Of a stretch of DNA of 30,048 bases, positions 25,843-30,048 are shown piece after piece. This stretch comes from a virus. How positions within the stretch are numbered: position 1 is the stretch's first letter; each line of letters opens with the position of its first letter. The position numbers were made by a program, and so were the translations under genes. The DNA is taken from IMG/VR virus record IMGVR_UViG_3300035698_004475, positions 1-30,048 of that record; one strand, 5' to 3'. The notes under the pieces were generated by a model. That model searched no databases and was not told the origin of the DNA. It saw only the letters and a program-made list of their open reading frames with translations.

Positions 25843-26408
25843 TGGCTGAGTGGCAGTGCTGTCCGGTGTGCTTGGGGCGGGGATTGGTTCCACAGGATTT
25901 CTATAGCGTGCTGGAGATGGATTTCTCCGGCAGCGCTAATTTCGGGGCAATCAAATGCCGCACATGCCATGGTCCCGGTGTCATTCCTATACAGCGCTCT
26001 GGTTACGTCCAAGTTGGCACCCAGGATCCCCTACCGCCAGCAACGACCACCCACAACTGTACCGAGTGCAGCGCGGCGATTGACGCCGAGTTTCGGTTCT
26101 GCCCCCATTGCGGGGAGGAACAGACTTATATCGAGTGCAGCGATTTGGTGGAGACGGCGAGGATGACGGAAATGGAGATAGACGAGGAACTCAACAAGAA
26201 TCTGGTCTGCATGTTCTGTGAAGGTGCAGTTGAGCCAGCGCCTACTAATGACGGATGGATTCGTTTAACGTATTCCAGGGCGCTCCATCTCAGGTGCATT
26301 GACCGCCTGACCGATTTGGCGGCTAGTATCCGCCGTTCCGCGAATCCTCTTGAGGATATTTCGTCCTGCGATAATGGGCCTGGGGACGATGAACGAAGGA
26401 GAGAATAA
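25839..26408 (+). CDS. Multi-zinc-ribbon protein (189 aa)
   Basis: Cys pairs occur in three groups: CCPVCLGRG with CRTCHGPG (about 8-49), CTECSAAID with CPHCGEEQ (zinc ribbon, about 75-95), and CMFCEG with HLRCID (about 125-155). So it likely binds two or three zinc ions. The middle ribbon is of the common NCTECxxxI-(x)n-FCPHCG type. Its role is unknown; DNA or RNA binding is plausible. ATGA overlap with the upstream gene. Confidence 0.6.
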   Translation: MMAEWQCCPVCLGRGLVPQDFYSVLEMDFSGSANFGAIKCRTCHGPGVIPIQRSGYVQVGTQDPLPPATTTHNCTECSAAIDAEFRFCPHCGEEQTYIECSDLVETARMTEMEIDEELNKNLVCMFCEGAVEPAPTNDGWIRLTYSRALHLRCIDRLTDLAASIRRSANPLEDISSCDNGPGDDERRRE

Positions 26409-26411
26409 ATC

Positions 26412-26651
26412 ATGGGTGAGGAAGAATTGAAACCGTGTCCGTTTTGTGGTATCCGGGCCGACGATGACGCCAGGCAGACACTTGACATCGTCCGTGCCGC
26501 ATTGGTAGAGGCGCAGGCTGGCGCATTGTCACCGCTGGCGGCCATTCTGACCATCGGGAATATCGTCAATCCGCAGGAGGTAACGGCTGATGACATGGCC
26601 TGGGGAGAGGCGCAGATTGCCAAGATGAAAGCCGAGCAGGTGGGAGGTTGA
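26412..26651 (+). CDS. Lar-like small protein (79 aa)
   Basis: The N-terminus EEELKPCPFCG matches the start of Lar-family proteins, which in phages can alleviate host restriction, but the second CxxC expected about 15-25 residues later is missing (only one CPFC pair). The rest is helical. ATG 26412 has GAAGGAGAG upstream. Lar-like identification is therefore tentative. Confidence 0.5.
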   Translation: MGEEELKPCPFCGIRADDDARQTLDIVRAALVEAQAGALSPLAAILTIGNIVNPQEVTADDMAWGEAQIAKMKAEQVGG

Positions 26652-26652
26652 T

Positions 26653-27633
26653 ATGACGCTAGTCGTTGAACGTGACAGCAAAACAGGGATGCGCTACCCA
26701 GGCGACTCTGAGCCAGTGCTGGATATACACGACCTTCTGGACGGCCTGTGGCCAAGCGGCGCGTGTTTCCAGGCCAGCCTAAACCGGCTCGCCGAGGAAT
26801 ACCGGGCCGGGCTCATTGTCAGCTCTGACCCGGACATTGAGGACCCATACAACAACTCAGAGCCGTTTCGTATGGCGATCGGGCAAGAGTACTGGTGGGG
26901 ACTGTCAGTGTTCGTGCCGCCAGATTTCGAGCCGGACATGGAGGGCTACGAGGAAATTATCCTTCAGGGCCAGGCGTCACCCGACCCCGGCGAGGCGTAC
27001 CGGCAGCCTGTGTTCGATCTAGAGATTGACGGGGAAGATTGGGTCGTGAAAGTGCGGTGGGATGTGCGGGAGTTTACACCGGCGGATGATGGCACATTGA
27101 TGCCGCATGGCGTCCGGGTGTACAGTGAGCCGCTGGGTGATTCGATCGGCAGTAGGACTGATTGGGCGTTTAATGCGCGATGGGCGCCGGACGAAACCGG
27201 ATACTTGGGGGTTTACCGCAACCGTGAACTGGTGGCTGAGTATTTCGGCCCTAACTGTTCCAATGACGAGCTGGGGATATTTGTGTCACTTGGCCTCTAT
27301 AAATGGGCCTGGAAAGAGGTTTACCCGAGCTACGACCCGCGGGTGGACTACTGTACAATTTGGCTTGGCGCTCTGAGAATCGGTGACGCTGATTCCTACT
27401 ATGACGAGGTGATGCCGAGTGCGGTTGTGCCGGAGCCGGAACCGGAGCCGGAACCAGCACGAATGGTTGTGCGGGTTATTGGTGACTTGGCATACCCAAA
27501 GGTCTTTATCAACGACTGGCAGGTGCCTGCCGGCTTTGTTGAGTTTGAGCGTGGGCCAACTGTGATATTGAGGCTCGAGCCGGACGAATTGATAGTTGAG
27601 GCGGTGGAGATGAAGCCGGATGAGGAGCCATGA
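26653..27633 (+). CDS. Polysaccharide lyase-like protein (heparin lyase I / PF14099-type fold) with Glu-Pro linker
   Basis: The 326-aa protein shows an N-terminal beta-jelly-roll of about 250 residues with FRMAIGQEYWWGLSVFVPPDF, EIILQGQASPDPGEAYRQPVFDLEIDG and WAFNARWAPDETGYLGVYRNRELV, matching the layout of heparin lyase I-like polysaccharide lyases that occur as phage depolymerases. A PEPEPEPEPA linker (about 258-268) leads to a small beta-domain (RMVVRVIGDLAYPKVFINDW...). ATG 26653 has GGGAGGTTGAT upstream. It may degrade capsule or matrix polysaccharide; the substrate is not readable. ATGA overlap with the next gene. Confidence 0.6.
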   Translation: MTLVVERDSKTGMRYPGDSEPVLDIHDLLDGLWPSGACFQASLNRLAEEYRAGLIVSSDPDIEDPYNNSEPFRMAIGQEYWWGLSVFVPPDFEPDMEGYEEIILQGQASPDPGEAYRQPVFDLEIDGEDWVVKVRWDVREFTPADDGTLMPHGVRVYSEPLGDSIGSRTDWAFNARWAPDETGYLGVYRNRELVAEYFGPNCSNDELGIFVSLGLYKWAWKEVYPSYDPRVDYCTIWLGALRIGDADSYYDEVMPSAVVPEPEPEPEPARMVVRVIGDLAYPKVFINDWQVPAGFVEFERGPTVILRLEPDELIVEAVEMKPDEEP

Positions 27634-28874
27634 GCGACGGCAAGACGATCAACTCGATAAGTGATCTTACTCCAGACGCGCTAAACGCCAACAAGGGCAC
27701 GGAACGCGGTCAATACATGGTCGAGCATTCCCTGAGCCAGTACGGGGCCGGGCGCTCGATCCTGGTGGATAAGGACGGGGTGATCATCGCTGGAAACAAG
27801 ACGCTCCAGGCCGCTGAGGATTTGGGCATCCCGGTCAAGGTGATCCAGACGGACGGTAAGGAGCTGGTCGTCGTCCAGCGCACCGACCTCGACCTGCTGA
27901 GTGATGACGAGCGGGCGCGGCTGATGGCGTATGCCGACAACAGGGCGTCAGAGGTGGGGCTGGATTGGAACCCGGAGGCGCTACTCGCTGACATGACGGC
28001 AGACCTTGACCTGAGCGATATGTTCAGGGAGGAGGAGCTGAAAGACATTCTCGGCGACCTGATGCCAGAGGAGGACCCACCCGACGACGCCGGGGCGCAG
28101 GTGGACAAGGCCGAGGAATTGCGCCAGAAGTGGGGCGTGGAATTGGGCGACCTGTGGCAGCTTGGCGATCATCGTCTGATTTGCGGCGACTGCACGGACG
28201 GCGCGGTGGTCGAGCGGGTCATGGGTGGAGAGACGGCGGGGGCTGTTGTGACTGACCCTCCGTATGGGCAAAATCAGCCGGGCGTGAACAATGACGAACC
28301 TGGCAAACTTGATGCCATTGTTGGGGGCGCTGTTGGATGCCTTCCGGTTGACAATGCCATAATTGTTGCGTTTCAATCTCCCCGCACGTTTCCGGTAATG
28401 CTTGACGCATCACGCCAGGGTGGATTCAAATTTGAACGAATGCTGTGGCTTTACAAGGCGGCGCAATGTACGTTCCCCTGGCGGGGATGGATTCTGACTT
28501 CAGAATCCATCCTTGTTTTTAGTGTTGGGGATGCCGACTGGCAAGAGGTGCACCCATTTTCGCACGATTGTTATTATTTGCCAGAGGTATCTGGAGAGCT
28601 TGACAAGGATAGCGGCTGGCACGGGTCAGTAAAGCCAATGAGTGTGGTGAGCGACATTGTTTCAAGGGTGAGCGCCAAGGGGTCAATTGTCTTTGACGGC
28701 TTTCTCGGCTCCGGCACCACCCTCATTGCCTGCGAGTGCCTCAACCGCCACTGTCGCGCCATCGAGATCAGCCCGGCCTATTGCGCGGTTGCGATCCAGC
28801 GGTGGGTTGACATGACCGAAAAGGAACCGCAGCGCCTCTCCGACCTCGGCCTACAACCACGGCGGGCGGGGTGA
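27630..28874 (+). CDS. ParB-like N-terminal domain fused to a DNA methyltransferase (DPPY type)
   Basis: The 414-aa protein begins with a ParB/sulfiredoxin-type domain (DLTPDALNANKGTERGQYMVEHSLSQYGAGRSILVDKDGVIIAGNKTLQAAEDLGI, about 11-70). The methyltransferase follows: LGDHRLICGDCTD, DPPYGQN (about 209-215, catalytic motif IV) and FDGFLGSGTTLIACECLNRHCRAIEISPAYCAVAI (about 353-390, SAM motif I). The layout matches common phage ParB-MTase proteins of about 400-450 aa. It likely methylates adenine (DPPY) to protect phage DNA before packaging. It is placed just before small terminase. Confidence 0.85.
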   Translation: MSDGKTINSISDLTPDALNANKGTERGQYMVEHSLSQYGAGRSILVDKDGVIIAGNKTLQAAEDLGIPVKVIQTDGKELVVVQRTDLDLLSDDERARLMAYADNRASEVGLDWNPEALLADMTADLDLSDMFREEELKDILGDLMPEEDPPDDAGAQVDKAEELRQKWGVELGDLWQLGDHRLICGDCTDGAVVERVMGGETAGAVVTDPPYGQNQPGVNNDEPGKLDAIVGGAVGCLPVDNAIIVAFQSPRTFPVMLDASRQGGFKFERMLWLYKAAQCTFPWRGWILTSESILVFSVGDADWQEVHPFSHDCYYLPEVSGELDKDSGWHGSVKPMSVVSDIVSRVSAKGSIVFDGFLGSGTTLIACECLNRHCRAIEISPAYCAVAIQRWVDMTEKEPQRLSDLGLQPRRAG

Positions 28875-28905
28875 TGTGATGGATTGGTACTTGGGTTGGT
28901 AAACG

Positions 28906-29415
28906 ATGTCTGGTAAAAGACGCTCGAAATCACAATGGACCAGGGACAGGCGCAAGATCGCGGACCTGTACCTGCAAGGGCGCATTCAGGCAGACATTGC
29001 CGATGAAATAGGCGTTTGCCAGCAGACCATCAGCAACGATCTCAAATCGCTGCACAAAGAATGGATTGCCTCCGCGCTTGTTGATTTCGACGAAGCTAAG
29101 GCCAAAGAGATTGCGAAGATCGACCGACTGGAACGCGAGTACTGGGCGGGGTGGGATCGGTCGCGCGAGGACGCGGAGACAAGCACCGCCAAGGTCAAAG
29201 GGGACGGCGACAAGGAGGCCACCAAGACGGTCAAGGGGCAGGCCGGCGATCCGCGATTCCTGGCTGGTATCCAGTGGTGTATAGATCGGCGTTGCAAGAT
29301 TCTTGGAGTTGACGCACCTAAACGCCACGAGATTACCGGCGAGGGTGGCGAACCGCTTACCGTGCGCTGGGTCAACGACTGGCGACGGATTGGCAAGGCG
29401 ACAGATGGAGATTAG
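28906..29415 (+). CDS. Terminase small subunit-like protein with N-terminal helix-turn-helix
   Basis: The 169-aa protein has an N-terminal HTH (RRKIADLYLQGRIQADIADEIGVCQQTISNDLKSLHKEW, about 15-52), a coiled-coil middle (DFDEAKAKEIAKIDRLEREYWAGW) and a C-terminal segment GIQWCIDRRCKILGVDAPKRHEITGEGG, typical of small terminase-like phage proteins that recognise packaging DNA and recruit the large subunit. The start ATG 28906 has the AACGATG context. It overlaps large terminase by 11 bp. Confidence 0.8.
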   Translation: MSGKRRSKSQWTRDRRKIADLYLQGRIQADIADEIGVCQQTISNDLKSLHKEWIASALVDFDEAKAKEIAKIDRLEREYWAGWDRSREDAETSTAKVKGDGDKEATKTVKGQAGDPRFLAGIQWCIDRRCKILGVDAPKRHEITGEGGEPLTVRWVNDWRRIGKATDGD

Positions 29416-30048
29416 ATTACCATACCCGCACACAGGCCAGCAAATCGTCAGGCAACAGGCCATGCGCATCAACGTGCTGTCTGCCGGTCGTCGTTGGCGC
29501 AAGACTAGCGGCCCCGGTTTCGAGTGCGCGGTTTTAGGTGCGATAGAGGGCAAGCATTGGCTGTGGGGCGCTCCGACGTTCGACCAGGTTAGGATTGCCT
29601 GGAACGAGATGAAGCAAGCGGCCGGCAGCGTTGCATCATTCACACAGCAGCGCATGGAGGCGACATTTCCAAGCGGTGGGGTTGTGTTGTTCCGGTCGCT
29701 GGACGATCCAGATAATGCGCGTGGTCACACGGCAGACGGGGTGACAATTGACGAGGCGGCAGACGTTAAGCCGGCTGCTTGGTATGAGGTTATCAGGCCC
29801 ATGCTCATTGACACCGGCGGCGATGCGTGGCTGCAAGGTACACCAAAAGGGCGTAATTGGTTCTGGCGAGAATGGACGGCAGCACAGGACCGCGAGGATA
29901 GCATGGCGTGGCAGGCGCCAACGCTCGGGTGCAAGATCAAGGACGGGGCGCTGATTAGAGTCCCCCACCCGCTTGAGAACCCAGAGATCGACTTTGCCGA
30001 AATAGAGAACATTTACAGCACCACACCAGAGGATATTTTCAGACAGGA
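29405..30048 (+). CDS. Terminase large subunit, N-terminal part (runs off the window)
   Basis: From ATG 29405 the frame is open to the last base. It begins MEIRLPYPHTGQQIVRQQAMR, then LSAGRRWRKTSGPG (Walker A-like GRRxxKT), WGAPTFDQVRIAW, GVVLFRSLDDPDNARGHTADGVTIDEAADVKP (Walker B, TIDEA) and LQGTPKGRNWFWREW (coupling motif GTPKG), the N-terminal ATPase of phage terminases. The nuclease domain lies beyond the end. It overlaps the small subunit, so the two are co-translated. It packages DNA into the procapsid. Confidence 0.9.
   Translation, partial: MEIRLPYPHTGQQIVRQQAMRINVLSAGRRWRKTSGPGFECAVLGAIEGKHWLWGAPTFDQVRIAWNEMKQAAGSVASFTQQRMEATFPSGGVVLFRSLDDPDNARGHTADGVTIDEAADVKPAAWYEVIRPMLIDTGGDAWLQGTPKGRNWFWREWTAAQDREDSMAWQAPTLGCKIKDGALIRVPHPLENPEIDFAEIENIYSTTPEDIFRQ

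Overview
The window is a stretch of a tailed dsDNA phage or prophage (Caudoviricetes). It carries a terminase pair, a probable lysis cassette, cell-wall and polysaccharide-degrading enzymes, a LamG-containing tail or fibre protein, a DnaB-type replicative helicase with its own initiator, and long runs of very small genes joined by ATGA/GTGA stop-start overlaps. The host cannot be read with confidence. Base composition is moderately GC-rich, initiation sites carry strong AGGAGG-type ribosome binding sites, and several sigma70-like promoters are close to consensus, so the host is a bacterium with a canonical housekeeping sigma factor. One membrane protein (12816-13325) has a C-terminus resembling MmpS-like secreted domains, which hints weakly at an actinobacterial or Chloroflexi-like host.

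Layout. (a) 1-3103, plus strand: the end of a structural module (C-terminus of a tail protein, a 726-aa LamG protein, a small accessory protein). (b) 3139-3162: an intrinsic terminator for the opposing transcription. (c) 3181-21626, minus strand: the early region. Reading in the direction of transcription it has a ribbon-helix-helix regulator, a RecA-fold ATPase, many tiny Cys-rich or membrane proteins, a probable N4-cytosine DNA methyltransferase, the replication initiator with internal iterons, DnaB helicase, a C5-cytosine methyltransferase, DUF551 and Ead/Ea22-like proteins, a PD-(D/E)XK nuclease and small orphans. (d) 21627-21768: a divergent promoter hub. (e) 21769-30048, plus strand: a holin-like pair, metallophosphoesterase, a glycoside hydrolase/C39-peptidase fusion, small zinc-ribbon proteins, a polysaccharide lyase-like protein, a ParB-methyltransferase fusion, small terminase and the start of large terminase, which runs off the end. 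Late genes at both ends on the same strand fit a circular or circularly permuted map in which terminase leads to head and tail genes and back to position 1.

The unusual part is 8.4-17 kb, which holds five HNH endonuclease genes. Two of them sit inside DNA methyltransferase genes, and each has its own near-consensus promoter. In one case the methyltransferase frame stays open straight through the overlapping endonuclease gene. Two others, paralogous AP2-HNH genes, are each preceded by a promoter and a roughly 120-130-nt leader. The 5' end of each leader can pair with the loop of a strong hairpin just upstream of the ribosome binding site. Four of the eight base pairs of that pseudoknot differ between the two copies by compensatory changes. 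This is the best candidate here for an undescribed system: a structured RNA tied to AP2-HNH mobile endonucleases.

All functions come from reading motifs by eye; no database search was possible.
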